Of a stretch of DNA of 11,422 bases, positions 1-7,614 are shown in pieces. The stretch's first letter is position 1. Every line of letters begins with the position of its first letter. The DNA is from Bacillota bacterium (GTDB lineage: Bacteria; Bacillota; Bacilli; Alicyclobacillales; SLC66). The position numbers and the translations under genes were made by a program. The DNA is taken from positions 1 to 11,422 of the forward strand of contig JAJZCJ010000085.1 in the NCBI GenBank assembly GCA_021846145.1. Direction: 5' to 3'. The notes below the pieces were generated by a model that saw only the letters and a list, made by a program, of their open reading frames with translations, was not told the origin of the DNA and did no database searches.

Positions 1-195
1 ACTGGATAAAATTTCATATCTCGCTTCCGTGCTAAGCGGATTACTTTTCATCGCCTGTTGTGCCGATTGGACGGCCACATGAATATGCTCTCGTTGCGCT
101 ACCGATACCTCGGCCAATTTTTCACCTGTGAATTTATTGGTTACTGCAATTTTTTCCTCTGTGTCTAACCATTCTCCGTTGATCCAAAGACTCAA
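1..195 (-). CDS. Aldehyde dehydrogenase family protein, N-terminal part (probable semialdehyde dehydrogenase of the GABA operon)
   Basis: Only the first 65 codons are present; the gene runs off the left edge. The visible N-terminus has the usual opening of NAD(P)-dependent aldehyde dehydrogenases: a short strand LWINGEW, then a strand with NKFTGEKLAEV, then a helix with AVQSAQQAM. The catalytic Cys and Glu lie outside the window. The start is TTG at 195-193, chosen because AAAGGAGG (211-204) lies 8 nt upstream. It begins 31 nt after the aminotransferase stop, in the same direction, so it is most likely the third gene of the operon. From that context it would oxidise the semialdehyde made by the aminotransferase, for example succinate semialdehyde to succinate. 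The fragment alone does not fix the substrate, so no gene symbol is given. Confidence 0.8.
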   Translation of the reverse strand, partial: MSLWINGEWLDTEEKIAVTNKFTGEKLAEVSVAQREHIHVAVQSAQQAMKSNPLSTEARYEILSS

Positions 196-226
196 GCAAT
201 TGGCCTCCTTTGTATGCTAAATTCTA

Positions 227-1546
227 TCATTGCGCGGCAGATCTTACGGCGTCAGCGAGAATCTGTAATCCCTTATCCAATTCATCTTCCTTAATGACAA
301 GTGGCATCAACAATCGAATCACATTATTAAAAACACCCGCCTTCACGGTGATCAACCCATTATCCAAGCAAATTTTACTGATTTTCGCACACGCCTCACC
401 ATTTGGCTCTTTGGTTACGCGGTCTTTGACAAGCTCGAACGCCACCATCGCCCCTTGCGCCCTGATGTCGCCAATCATCTCAAACTGTTCTTGCAGTTCC
501 CTTAGCACCGTCAGACTTTTTTCACCAATCCAGTTAGCACGCTCAGGCAAGTGGTCACGATCCATAATTTCAATCACTTTTAAAGCCGCCACCGTCGCTA
601 ATGGATTGCCCCCATACGTACCACCAAGACCGCCTACCTCTGTTGAATCCATGATGTGCGCTTTGCCTACTACAGCAGAAATCGGAAGTCCGGCACCAAG
701 AGATTTTGCCATCACCATCAGATCAGGGTCTAAATGATCATAATGATTAGTGGAAAAAAGTTTGCCCGTCCTGCCAAACCCTGTTTGCACCTCATCGACA
801 ATAAACACAATTCCTTTTTCGCGGCAAATTTCTCGTAACCGCGGCAAGTAATCGGGCGGAGGCACAATAAATCCGCCTTCCCCTTGCACTGGTTCAATCA
901 CTACTGCTGCGACATTGTTTGCATCTACGTAGGTGGCAAATGCCCGCTCCACTTCTCCGATACATTCATAGGCGCAAGCATCTGAACGTTGCCCCACTGG
1001 ACAGCGATAGCAATATGGATATGGCAATTGATAAATTTCTGGCAAAAATGGACCAAATCCCGCTTTGTACGGATGCACTTTACTGGTCAGGGAAAGTCCT
1101 AGCATCGTGCGACCATGGAATGCGTATTCAAAAGCGATCACACCTGATCTCCCGGTATAGCTTTTTGCGATTTTCACCGCGTTTTCCACTGCTTCCGCAC
1201 CGCTATTGACGATCAAAGCCTTTTTTTCACCATCAATTGGCGTCAGTTGGCAAAGCTTTTCCGCCAGTTGTAAATAAGGTGCATTGAGCGTGACGTGCGT
1301 ACACGTATGAAAAAATTTTGCCGCTTGTTCTTGCACCGCCTGCACTACTTCAGGGTGAGAACTTCCAACATTTAGACATCCAATACCACCTGCAAAATCA
1401 ATGTACTCACGACCTTCAGCGTCCCACATTTTCGCGCCTTCTGCACGCACGGTACAAATGGGATTTTGAATAGACACCCCTTTGGCTACATATTGATTCT
1501 TTTTCTCCAAAAACGCCTGATTGGTCTCCATCTGTGTCGTCGACAT
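227..1546 (-). CDS. gabT: 4-aminobutyrate aminotransferase (class III PLP-dependent)
   Basis: This 439-residue cytosolic enzyme is predicted to move the amino group of GABA to 2-oxoglutarate, giving succinate semialdehyde and glutamate. Class III landmarks are in order: the phosphate-binding NSGAEAVENA (114-123), the PLP-stacking YAFHGRT (141-147), IEPVQGEGG (217-225), DEVQTGFGRTG (251-261) with Asp251 for the pyridine nitrogen, and MAKSLGAG with PLP lysine Lys281. A four-Cys segment (Cys179, 182, 191, 195) in PYCYRCP...CAYEC resembles one seen in Bacillus and archaeal GabT-like enzymes. Length is typical. The ATG start has AGGTGAT just upstream. It lies 21 nt downstream of the permease and 31 nt upstream of the dehydrogenase, so the three look like one operon. 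Related omega-amino acids (5-aminovalerate, putrescine) cannot be excluded as substrates. Confidence 0.9.
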   Translation of the reverse strand: MSTTQMETNQAFLEKKNQYVAKGVSIQNPICTVRAEGAKMWDAEGREYIDFAGGIGCLNVGSSHPEVVQAVQEQAAKFFHTCTHVTLNAPYLQLAEKLCQLTPIDGEKKALIVNSGAEAVENAVKIAKSYTGRSGVIAFEYAFHGRTMLGLSLTSKVHPYKAGFGPFLPEIYQLPYPYCYRCPVGQRSDACAYECIGEVERAFATYVDANNVAAVVIEPVQGEGGFIVPPPDYLPRLREICREKGIVFIVDEVQTGFGRTGKLFSTNHYDHLDPDLMVMAKSLGAGLPISAVVGKAHIMDSTEVGGLGGTYGGNPLATVAALKVIEIMDRDHLPERANWIGEKSLTVLRELQEQFEMIGDIRAQGAMVAFELVKDRVTKEPNGEACAKISKICLDNGLITVKAGVFNNVIRLLMPLVIKEDELDKGLQILADAVRSAAQ

Positions 1547-1567
1547 TCATATCACCTCATGATTTTT

Positions 1568-2995
1568 TTATTCCTTAAATGCTTCCAACACCCGATCAGC
1601 TAATGTGCGGTCTTTCGCTGATAGAATGAGTGTCCAAACGACACTTCCAAGGATCAGTGCGAGGACAAGCCAGGGGAACCAGTTATAAGGAAATGCTTGG
1701 CCTGGTTGCACGAGTGCCCAGAATGGAAAGATAAGCACCAACACACCCACAATCGGAACGATCAAATGACGCCACACTTTGAATTCAGCGCGATGATGCC
1801 GCCAAAAATAGACAGGAAGCGCAATATTGGCAAGTCCATACATGATGATTAAAGGAATCGTTCCAAGTGTCGTCGCATAGCCAAAATATTCGTAAGGACC
1901 GATTTTATACCCAAAAATGATAGCGAGCACAGTGGCCACACCCATGTAGGTTAAAAGCGCCATATAGGGGGTTTTACTTTTAGACGATACTTTGCCAAAT
2001 ACTTTAGGGACAAGTCCCTCGCGTCCGGCATTAAATAATATTCTGGCTTGAGAGTTAGCCGCTGCAACAATCGTTGCAAAAATACTAGTAAGCCCTGCTA
2101 AGTCAACTAGGATTCTCCCATTGCCCAAATACATCTTACCGAGTGTATCAAAGGGACCAGAGTCATTGGCAAACGCTTTCAAATCTGTGGGAGATGTGCC
2201 GTAGCCCACTGTCATTGCGTACGTCGAAATCACATAAAGAATCGCAATAATCACAATTCCGAGAAATACAGCTCTAGGCAAATTTTTCTTAGGATTGGTT
2301 GTTTCCTCCGCCAAGGCACCACTGTTTTCCCAGCCAACAAAGAGGAATACGACAAGTGGAAAGGAGAGCGCGATACTGTTCCAGCCACCAGTAGCAGAAA
2401 GTGGATTAAACGGGGACAAAGAGAGCCCTGCCCTTCCACCCTTAGCCAGAATCACAAAACTGAGTACCAACAGAATTAGTGCTTCAAAGAAAAACAACAC
2501 CACTGCCCAACGCGAGGATACTTTCACCCCACGAATCGTCAGGAAGGTAATAAGAACTGCCCCGATCACCATGATGATGATCCAAGACACATTGGCACCG
2601 GAATATCGCTGCACCAGCGTGGCGATCCAACCACCCAAAACAGATATGACCCCACTGATAGCCGCAATATAACCAACAACTAGTGTAATGGAACTGGCAG
2701 TAGCAAAGCGTGCGCCAAACGTTCGTCCTACAAAAGTCACAAACGACCCACTGCTGGGAATCTTTTTAGAAAACTCAGCCAGCGTATTGCCAAGCGTAAG
2801 AATGGCGAACAACGTGACGACGACAACAAAGGGTACCGCCTGTCCAACGGTTGCGACAAGAAACGCCGCCGAGAAAAACAGGCTCATTGCAGGGCCCATA
2901 TTAGCAAGTCCAGATATTAATACATCCGGAAGCGTAAGTATTCCCTTCGGCAAGGATTTCTCGTGTTCAAATTCCGGTGTTTTTGATAAGTCCAC
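1568..2995 (-). CDS. APC-superfamily amino acid permease (probable GABA or related amino acid uptake)
   Basis: This 475-residue integral membrane protein has about 12 hydrophobic helices. It carries APC signatures: GLANMGPAMSLFF (29-41) in helix 1 with the unwound Gly region, SGSFVTFVGRTFG (82-94), the motif GWENSGALAEETTNP followed by LPRA, and ANSQARILFNAGREG before helix 9, a form common in amino acid/cation symporters. The start is GTG at 2995-2993; GGGGAGG lies 7 nt upstream and fixes it. It is the first gene after the sigma-54 promoter and is followed 21 nt later by the aminotransferase. Uptake of GABA or a related compound is therefore the likely job. The substrate is inferred from neighbours; the family also includes transporters of other amino acids and polyamines. 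Confidence 0.87.
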   Translation of the reverse strand: MDLSKTPEFEHEKSLPKGILTLPDVLISGLANMGPAMSLFFSAAFLVATVGQAVPFVVVVTLFAILTLGNTLAEFSKKIPSSGSFVTFVGRTFGARFATASSITLVVGYIAAISGVISVLGGWIATLVQRYSGANVSWIIIMVIGAVLITFLTIRGVKVSSRWAVVLFFFEALILLVLSFVILAKGGRAGLSLSPFNPLSATGGWNSIALSFPLVVFLFVGWENSGALAEETTNPKKNLPRAVFLGIVIIAILYVISTYAMTVGYGTSPTDLKAFANDSGPFDTLGKMYLGNGRILVDLAGLTSIFATIVAAANSQARILFNAGREGLVPKVFGKVSSKSKTPYMALLTYMGVATVLAIIFGYKIGPYEYFGYATTLGTIPLIIMYGLANIALPVYFWRHHRAEFKVWRHLIVPIVGVLVLIFPFWALVQPGQAFPYNWFPWLVLALILGSVVWTLILSAKDRTLADRVLEAFKE

Positions 2996-3048
2996 TAGGT
3001 TACCTCCCCATTATCATTTTACTATCCTCGAAGCCTACTACTTACTTT

Positions 3049-3064
3049 AGCAATAACCATGCCA
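3049..3064 (-). promoter_or_regulatory. Sigma-54 (-24/-12) promoter of the permease-gabT-dehydrogenase operon
   Basis: Read on the minus strand the sequence is TGGCATG, then 4 nt (GTTA), then TTGCT. This matches the RpoN consensus TGGCAYG-N4-TTGCW, with the invariant GG and GC at correct spacing. It points toward the permease, with a predicted transcription start near 3038 and a leader of about 43 nt containing the GGGGAGG ribosome site. The divergent gene encodes a sigma-54 activator, so promoter and activator support each other. Confidence 0.88.
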
Positions 3065-3158
3065 CCGCTTACATTTTCCTCGAAATTTATTCTTTGACTG
3101 ATTTAACGGCAAAATCGGTGAATTCTATAAAGTTTTTATATTTAAATAATTACAATAA

Positions 3159-3170
3159 TATGATATCATA
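3159..3170. repeat. 12-bp perfect palindrome TATGATATCATA
   Basis: This perfect palindrome sits 1 bp from the first TTCA-N4-TGAA repeat in the divergent intergenic region. It could be an additional operator, or it could overlap the activator gene's own -10 box (TATGAT at 3159-3164). Its AT-richness makes chance possible. Confidence 0.35.
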
Positions 3171-3171
3171 A

Positions 3172-3203
3172 TTCAATACTGAATAATTTAATTCATTTTT
3201 GAA
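3172..3203. promoter_or_regulatory. Paired TTCA-N4-TGAA inverted repeats, probable activator (enhancer) sites
   Basis: Two inverted repeats share one pattern: TTCA-ATAC-TGAA (3172-3183) and TTCA-TTTT-TGAA (3192-3203). Their centres are 20 bp apart, about two helical turns, so both face the same side of the DNA. They lie about 140 and 160 bp upstream of the predicted sigma-54 start, the usual distance for bacterial enhancer binding proteins. The second ends 8 bp before the activator's start codon, so autoregulation is also possible. Binding is inferred. Confidence 0.55.
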
Positions 3204-3211
3204 AGATCGAG

Positions 3212-4774
3212 GTGTTGTACACGAATTCTATTATTTTGCAAATATTAGATCGTTTGGAGACCCCTTTGTTTATTGTCAACCGCGCGGGCAAAGTGAGTTG
3301 GAAAAATGCCACCGCTAAGATAAAAATTTTCGAGAACTTGGATTCACTCGATTGGAGCGATATTTTCCCTTTACTTCCAGGTAATTATGCATACAGAGTG
3401 TATGAAAATCTCGACGAGGAAGGGCATCTACTCATTGAAGGGCTTTATCATGCTACTGATACAGGAACCATCAGTGAACTCACTACATTACTGGATTTTG
3501 CATATGATGAATGGTTTTTGACGGATGGCCAAGGAATAACGCTAGAAGTAAATACAGCCGCAGAGCGATTGTATGATATCCGACGCGAAGAAATCATTGG
3601 GAAATCCATTTTTGAACTTGAAAAGAATCATATTTTTTACCCTTCTGTCACCGCTATGGTATTGCGCCACAAACGTGCGCAGACCATCTTACAAACGACT
3701 CGCAGCGGGAGAAAATTAATTTCGACGGGAACACCCCTGTTTAATGAAACAGGAACTATCTACCGAGTCATTTCTAACTCCAAAGACATCACTGATTTTC
3801 ATTTATTTAAAACGGCTAAAGAAGATGTAAAATTGCAATTGACCACACACGAAATCAAGACGAATAGTCCGATGATGGCAAAAACGTTAGAAGCAGCACA
3901 AAGGGTGGCATCTACCGATGCAACTGTTTTACTGCTCGGGGAGACAGGCGTCGGAAAAAACAACTTGGCAAAGTATATTCACGCCCGCAGCGCACGCAGA
4001 TATGGTTCCTGTATTGAAATTAATTGCGCCGCGATTCCCGAAGCATTGCTTGAAAGTGAACTTTTTGGATATGAGAGTGGCGCATTTACCGGCGCACGTA
4101 GGCAAGGAAAAAAGGGCAAGGTGGAGCTAGCCAATGGCGGCACGCTTTTCTTAAATGAAATCGCTGAACTCCCGTTACACCTTCAAGGCAAGTTGTTAGA
4201 TGTCCTGCAAGATCGCGTGATCTCCAGAATTGGTTCTACCGAGTACATCGCCGTTAATTTCAGAGTGGTTGCCGCGACTAATCGCAATCTCGAAAAAATG
4301 GTCGAGGAAGGGAATTTTCGACCGGATTTATTTTACCGATTGTATGTATTTCCGATCACCATTCCCCCATTACGTGAACGATTAGAAGACATGGAGACGC
4401 TTGTGAATGAATTCCTGAAGTTGTTCACCAAACGTTATCAAATTGAAAAAATCCAATTAACTCCAGATGCGTTTCAGGTGTTAAAAGCATATGACTGGCC
4501 GGGAAACATTCGCGAATTGGAAAATTTGATGGAACGCATCACCATTCTCAATCCAAATGCCAAAATCAACGCCAAAGAATTAATAGATCTGCTACCCACG
4601 CAGGTGAAATTTTCATCAACAGATCTAAAATCTAGGGTCAATGAATTCGAACACAACATTTTTCAAGAAGCCGCTTCGCGCTATCGAACTACCTATGACA
4701 TTGCAGAATATTTACAAACCAGCCAGGCCACAGTAGTGCGTAAGTTAAAGCAATTTGCGATTACCTTGCGTTAA
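3212..4774 (+). CDS. PAS-containing sigma-54-dependent transcriptional activator of the GABA operon (GabR-like, NtrC family)
   Basis: This 520-residue enhancer binding protein has a short PAS-like N-terminus (about 10-40), a clear PAS domain (about 88-195), an AAA+ domain (about 215-440) and a C-terminal Fis-type helix-turn-helix (about 475-518). AAA+ landmarks are Walker A GETGVGKN (243-250), the sigma-54 contact loop GAFTGA (290-295), Walker B GTLFLNE (310-316), sensor I around AATNR (354-358), arginine-finger candidates Arg370 and Arg376, and sensor II GNIREL (431-436). Walker B has Asn315 where Asp is expected, and Asn250 follows the Walker A lysine. It is divergent from the GABA operon and its -24/-12 promoter, so it most likely activates that operon in response to a ligand of the PAS region. 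It resembles in layout the GabR activator known for Bacillus thuringiensis gab genes. The start is GTG with a weak SD (GAAAG, 3201-3205), so the start is not certain. Confidence 0.88.
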   Translation: MLYTNSIILQILDRLETPLFIVNRAGKVSWKNATAKIKIFENLDSLDWSDIFPLLPGNYAYRVYENLDEEGHLLIEGLYHATDTGTISELTTLLDFAYDEWFLTDGQGITLEVNTAAERLYDIRREEIIGKSIFELEKNHIFYPSVTAMVLRHKRAQTILQTTRSGRKLISTGTPLFNETGTIYRVISNSKDITDFHLFKTAKEDVKLQLTTHEIKTNSPMMAKTLEAAQRVASTDATVLLLGETGVGKNNLAKYIHARSARRYGSCIEINCAAIPEALLESELFGYESGAFTGARRQGKKGKVELANGGTLFLNEIAELPLHLQGKLLDVLQDRVISRIGSTEYIAVNFRVVAATNRNLEKMVEEGNFRPDLFYRLYVFPITIPPLRERLEDMETLVNEFLKLFTKRYQIEKIQLTPDAFQVLKAYDWPGNIRELENLMERITILNPNAKINAKELIDLLPTQVKFSSTDLKSRVNEFEHNIFQEAASRYRTTYDIAEYLQTSQATVVRKLKQFAITLR

Positions 4775-4858
4775 ATAGCAACGATCGTCGATATCTATTT
4801 CACTTGTCGACAACACTCTCCAATTTTCCATCAAGGAAACGACAAGGACAATCACGAA

Positions 4859-4871
4859 CTTATACAATAAG
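4859..4871 (+). promoter_or_regulatory. Inverted repeat CTTAT-ACA-ATAAG over a possible -10 box of the MerR-like gene
   Basis: A perfect 5-bp inverted repeat with a 3-nt centre contains TACAAT (4863-4868), a fair -10 box, 37 bp upstream of the MerR-like start codon. The -35 is poor (ACGACA at 4839-4844, 18 nt spacing). MerR-type regulators often bind dyads within their own promoters, so autoregulation is possible. A separate 10-bp palindrome, TTGTCGACAA, lies at 4804-4813. Neither is proven. Confidence 0.35.
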
Positions 4872-4904
4872 CGTTTGATAATTTGATGTAAAGGGGATTC
4901 CCTA

Positions 4905-5336
4905 ATGTCGCAATATACATTAGCTGAGATTGCTGAATACCTTGAGGTCTCCACGAGAACGTTGCAAAAGTGGGAAGACGCCTTGTCGGAATACATCCAA
5001 AGTTCACGAGATAGCAAGGCGGGACTTTGCTATTCAGAAGAGTCCGCAAAACGTCTTGAACATGTGGCTAAATTAAGAGATAAGGGGCTCTCCCTAGAAT
5101 TAATACAAGAGATTTTTGCAATTCTATTTTCGGAAAGCAAAATTGCAGATGGAGTAGTACTTGAAAGGATGCCTGATTTTACTTCCCATGCAATGGTCAC
5201 GGAAATAACGGAGGCATTCCATAGCCGATTTGGCATGATCTCTAAGGATCAGGTGAAGTTTTTAGATGAAATCGGACCGCGAAAAGCCACGCACAAGCGA
5301 AAAAAATGGTTCCGTAAAAGCGCTACTACTAATTAA
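4905..5336 (+). CDS. MerR-like helix-turn-helix DNA-binding protein
   Basis: This 143-residue protein has an N-terminal MerR-type winged helix (about 4-75). The pattern is YTLAEIAEYLEVSTRTLQKWE (helix-turn-helix), then RDSKAGLCYSEE (wing), then LRDKGLSLELIQEI (the helix following the wing in MerR proteins). The rest (76-143) has no motif I recognise and ends in a strongly basic tail, PRKATHKRKKWFRK. No effector domain or metal-binding Cys cluster is visible; there is one Cys, Cys42. The ATG start has AAGGGG 8 nt upstream. That SD lies inside a small hairpin-capable sequence, AGGGGATTCCCT (4892-4903). The 3' end overlaps the convergent thioesterase gene by 8 bp. The target is unknown; a short RacA-like or phage-type DNA-binding protein is an alternative. 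Confidence 0.75.
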   Translation: MSQYTLAEIAEYLEVSTRTLQKWEDALSEYIQSSRDSKAGLCYSEESAKRLEHVAKLRDKGLSLELIQEIFAILFSESKIADGVVLERMPDFTSHAMVTEITEAFHSRFGMISKDQVKFLDEIGPRKATHKRKKWFRKSATTN

Positions 5337-5799
5337 TAGGGCGGTGATAAAATGTCCCGGTGGCCGTCGCCACTAGGACATCTGTCTCATCACGCACTTC
5401 AGTTCTCATGGAATTAAACAGTGAACCAACTGATACGATCTCTCCGATTGCCCTTAATTGCTGCCCTCTGCCTGGTTTATGATAATGCACATTCAGATCA
5501 AGCGTGACACCTGGACGTTGTTTTTCCATAAAGCTAGCAAATCCCATGGCATTATCAGCTAAAAAAGCGGTCACGCCGCCATGAACCATGTTGATAGGGT
5601 TCATCACTAGCGGAGAAATGGGAATGGTAACACCATGGTTATTGTTTGCATCCTGCACCCTGTCTTCCTGAAAAAAGTGATGCAAAAAGTAGAGCCCGTC
5701 TGTTTTTGTTTTTCGTACTGCTGTAGCCGCTTGCAAGGCAGCTTGCAATTCTTCTTCATCAAAGCTTTCCAATTGGCGTAGTAATTCTTCTTTTCTCAT
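5329..5799 (-). CDS. PaaI-family hotdog-fold thioesterase
   Basis: This 156-residue protein has a helical N-terminal extension (1-35) and then one 4HBT hotdog domain. The family signature is NPINMVHGGVTAFLADNAMG (67-86): Asn67 and the HGG at 73-75 shape the active site, and Asp82 sits at the usual acidic catalytic position on the central helix. The later strands LDLNVHYHKPG and GTFYH also fit. Members hydrolyse acyl-CoA thioesters, often aromatic or medium-chain, as tetramers or dimers. The ATG start has GGCGGTGG about 7 nt upstream. It has its own promoter with two operator-like sites and converges with the MerR-like gene, overlapping it by 8 bp. The substrate cannot be read from the sequence. 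Confidence 0.85.
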   Translation of the reverse strand: MRKEELLRQLESFDEEELQAALQAATAVRKTKTDGLYFLHHFFQEDRVQDANNNHGVTIPISPLVMNPINMVHGGVTAFLADNAMGFASFMEKQRPGVTLDLNVHYHKPGRGQQLRAIGEIVSVGSLFNSMRTEVRDETDVLVATATGTFYHRPIN

Positions 5800-5827
5800 G
5801 ATGTTGCCACCGCCTCAATCCTGTACA

Positions 5828-5843
5828 TACTGACTGGTTAGTA
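5828..5843. promoter_or_regulatory. TetR-type operator-like imperfect palindrome, site 1 (start-site proximal)
   Basis: TACTGACTGGTTAGTA matches its own reverse complement at 12 of 16 positions. It resembles operators of TetR-family repressors that control acyl-CoA and fatty acid genes. It lies just downstream of the -10 box, over the early transcribed region, where binding would block transcription. A second copy lies upstream over the -35 box. No TetR gene is in the window. Confidence 0.5.
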
Positions 5844-5855
5844 CATGCTATGAAA

Positions 5856-5885
5856 AGTATAGTACATCACGACTACATATAGCAA
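5856..5885 (-). promoter_or_regulatory. SigA-type promoter of the thioesterase gene
   Basis: On the minus strand, TTGCTA (-35, 5885-5880) is followed after 18 nt by TATACT (-10, 5861-5856). The predicted start is near 5849, giving a leader of about 50 nt. There is no visible terminator between the chemoreceptor stop (5914) and this promoter, so some read-through from upstream is possible. Confidence 0.6.
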
Positions 5886-5895
5886 CCAGCCAGTA
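5880..5895. promoter_or_regulatory. TetR-type operator-like sequence, site 2 (overlaps -35)
   Basis: TAGCAACCAGCCAGTA matches the reverse complement of site 1 (TACTAACCAGTCAGTA) at 13 of 16 positions. It covers the -35 hexamer of the thioesterase promoter. Its centre is 52 bp from that of site 1, about five helical turns, so two repressor dimers could bind on the same face. Confidence 0.5.
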
Positions 5896-5913
5896 CACCA
5901 CACACTAGATGGA

Positions 5914-7614
5914 TCACACCTTGAATTCACTAATCACTTGTTGCAATTCTTGTGCCAAATTACTTAACGACGAGGCGGATGCTGTAATTTCTTCCATGGA
6001 TGCCAATTGCTCTTCTGATGCCGCCGCCACATTATGCGACTCAGAACTTGAATTTTCTGAGATTCTAGACATCTCTTCAATCGAAGCCGTCACCTCTTGC
6101 GTAGTGGCCGAAATTTCTTCTGTAGCGGCAGTTACTTCCTGCACTTGTGTAGCCACATTTTGTGCCGATATGAGAATACTCGCAAATGCTTGTCCCGCAC
6201 GATCCACCACGACAATGCCTTGTTTTGTCTCATTTGTTACTTGTTCCATAGAAGTAACCGATTTACTTGTATTTAATTGAATTTCTTGAATGATCGTGGT
6301 GATTTCTCGTGCAGATCCTGCAGATTGTTCAGCAAGTTTTCGGACTTCTTCTGCTACTACCGCAAATCCGCGCCCTTGATCTCCCGCTCTCGCCGCTTCA
6401 ATTGCAGCATTTAAAGCTAACAGATTCGTCTGCTCTGCAATCGCCGTAATCACTTCAATAATCTGACCTATCTTTTGCGAATCCTTACTCAGTTGCTGGA
6501 TATAGGTAGATGTCTGGTCGACAGATTCATTGATCAAATTCATTTGCGACATGGCTTCACCGATCGATTCATTCCCTTGTTCTGCCATTACCCTCGTGTC
6601 CACGGAAGCTTGTGACACAATCGTCGAAGTTTCTGCCACGTGCGAAATGCCGGAAGCAACCTCCTCCATGGCGATCGCACTTTCTTTTGCTCCCGTCATT
6701 TGCTTCTCTGCGCCGCTTGCCACCTCCTGAATCGCGAAGGCAATCTGATTGGTGGCTTTTGTCGTTTCATCAGCGCTAGCTGACAATTCCTCTGAAGCCG
6801 CGGCCACCTGATCACTGGTTTCCGCCACATTAGAAATCAAATGCTTAAGATTTTTTACCATCGCATTGGTGGCCATCATCAGATCAGCAATCTCATCCTT
6901 AGTCTTGATCGATAATTCATTGACACGCAGATCCCCTTCTGCCACCTTCATCGACGTATTCCGGACAAGCTGTAGCGGTTTACTGATACGACCAGAGAGA
7001 ATCCATGCAATTAACAATCCCACTACAAGAGCCACGATGCTAAGTATGATAATTAAAAATAATGCTGTATTAAATATTTGGATCACTGCCGCCGAGTAGC
7101 TTTTCGATCGACTAGAACTCAAATTCACCAGTTGATTCAATTCGTTTTTGGCTTTATCAAAATCCGGACTAGCCTTTTTTAACAATTGGTTGGAAAGTTT
7201 ATTGTTCCCCGACTCATTGGCTGACACAATTTTCGGAATATCATTTTGATACGTATTCCAATCTGCAACAAATTTATCATATACGCGCTTAATTAAAGGA
7301 TCTACAATTAATTTACTAAAATTTTGCTGTCTTGTAGCTTCTTCTGCCACTACTGCGTTCAACTGCACTTTGATGGCATTCATTTTAGTATGGTTCGTCT
7401 CCATCACAAACTTAGTTAAAAGATCATCCATATTCCATGCCGCTGATTTCACTGCCCCTGCCTCAATGGCCGCTGGTAACCAAATACGATCCACACGCTT
7501 TGATGCATTGCCCATGCCGTTCATCTCTATTAACGAAGCCACACTGATAGCACCCAGTAAAATAAGTACGGAAGCAAACCCAATGATTAACTTGACCCGA
7601 ATAGTATATTTCAT
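5914..7614 (-). CDS. Methyl-accepting chemotaxis protein (4-helix-bundle type sensor, HAMP, signalling domain)
   Basis: This is a membrane chemoreceptor of 566 residues: a short cytoplasmic start, TM1 (9-29), an extracytoplasmic helical sensor (about 30-180) with the AWNMDDLL and KMNAIK helices of 4HB_MCP type, TM2 (183-206), HAMP (about 207-260), and a long coiled-coil signalling domain. The CheA/CheW-binding hairpin tip is [19 protein letters not shown] (393-411) followed by [15 protein letters not shown]. Glu/Gln-rich heptads on both sides suit methylation. No C-terminal CheR/CheB pentapeptide is seen. I place the start at the ATG at 7614, not the in-frame ATG at 7629, because GGGAGG (7627-7622) lies between them at correct spacing. 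This ATG overlaps the stop of the EAL gene (ATGA), so the two are probably translationally coupled. The ligand is unknown. Confidence 0.93.
   Translation of the reverse strand: MKYTIRVKLIIGFASVLILLGAISVASLIEMNGMGNASKRVDRIWLPAAIEAGAVKSAAWNMDDLLTKFVMETNHTKMNAIKVQLNAVVAEEATRQQNFSKLIVDPLIKRVYDKFVADWNTYQNDIPKIVSANESGNNKLSNQLLKKASPDFDKAKNELNQLVNLSSSRSKSYSAAVIQIFNTALFLIIILSIVALVVGLLIAWILSGRISKPLQLVRNTSMKVAEGDLRVNELSIKTKDEIADLMMATNAMVKNLKHLISNVAETSDQVAAASEELSASADETTKATNQIAFAIQEVASGAEKQMTGAKESAIAMEEVASGISHVAETSTIVSQASVDTRVMAEQGNESIGEAMSQMNLINESVDQTSTYIQQLSKDSQKIGQIIEVITAIAEQTNLLALNAAIEAARAGDQGRGFAVVAEEVRKLAEQSAGSAREITTIIQEIQLNTSKSVTSMEQVTNETKQGIVVVDRAGQAFASILISAQNVATQVQEVTAATEEISATTQEVTASIEEMSRISENSSSESHNVAAASEEQLASMEEITASASSLSNLAQELQQVISEFKV

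Noticed and set aside
210..737. 175-codon open frame antisense to gabT
   Set aside because: It lies wholly opposite a well-supported gene apart from its first bases, has no SD and shows no recognisable domain.
2295..3050. Plus-strand open frames across the permease gene
   Set aside because: They mirror the permease codons and lack SD sequences; one crosses the sigma-54 promoter, where coding is unlikely.
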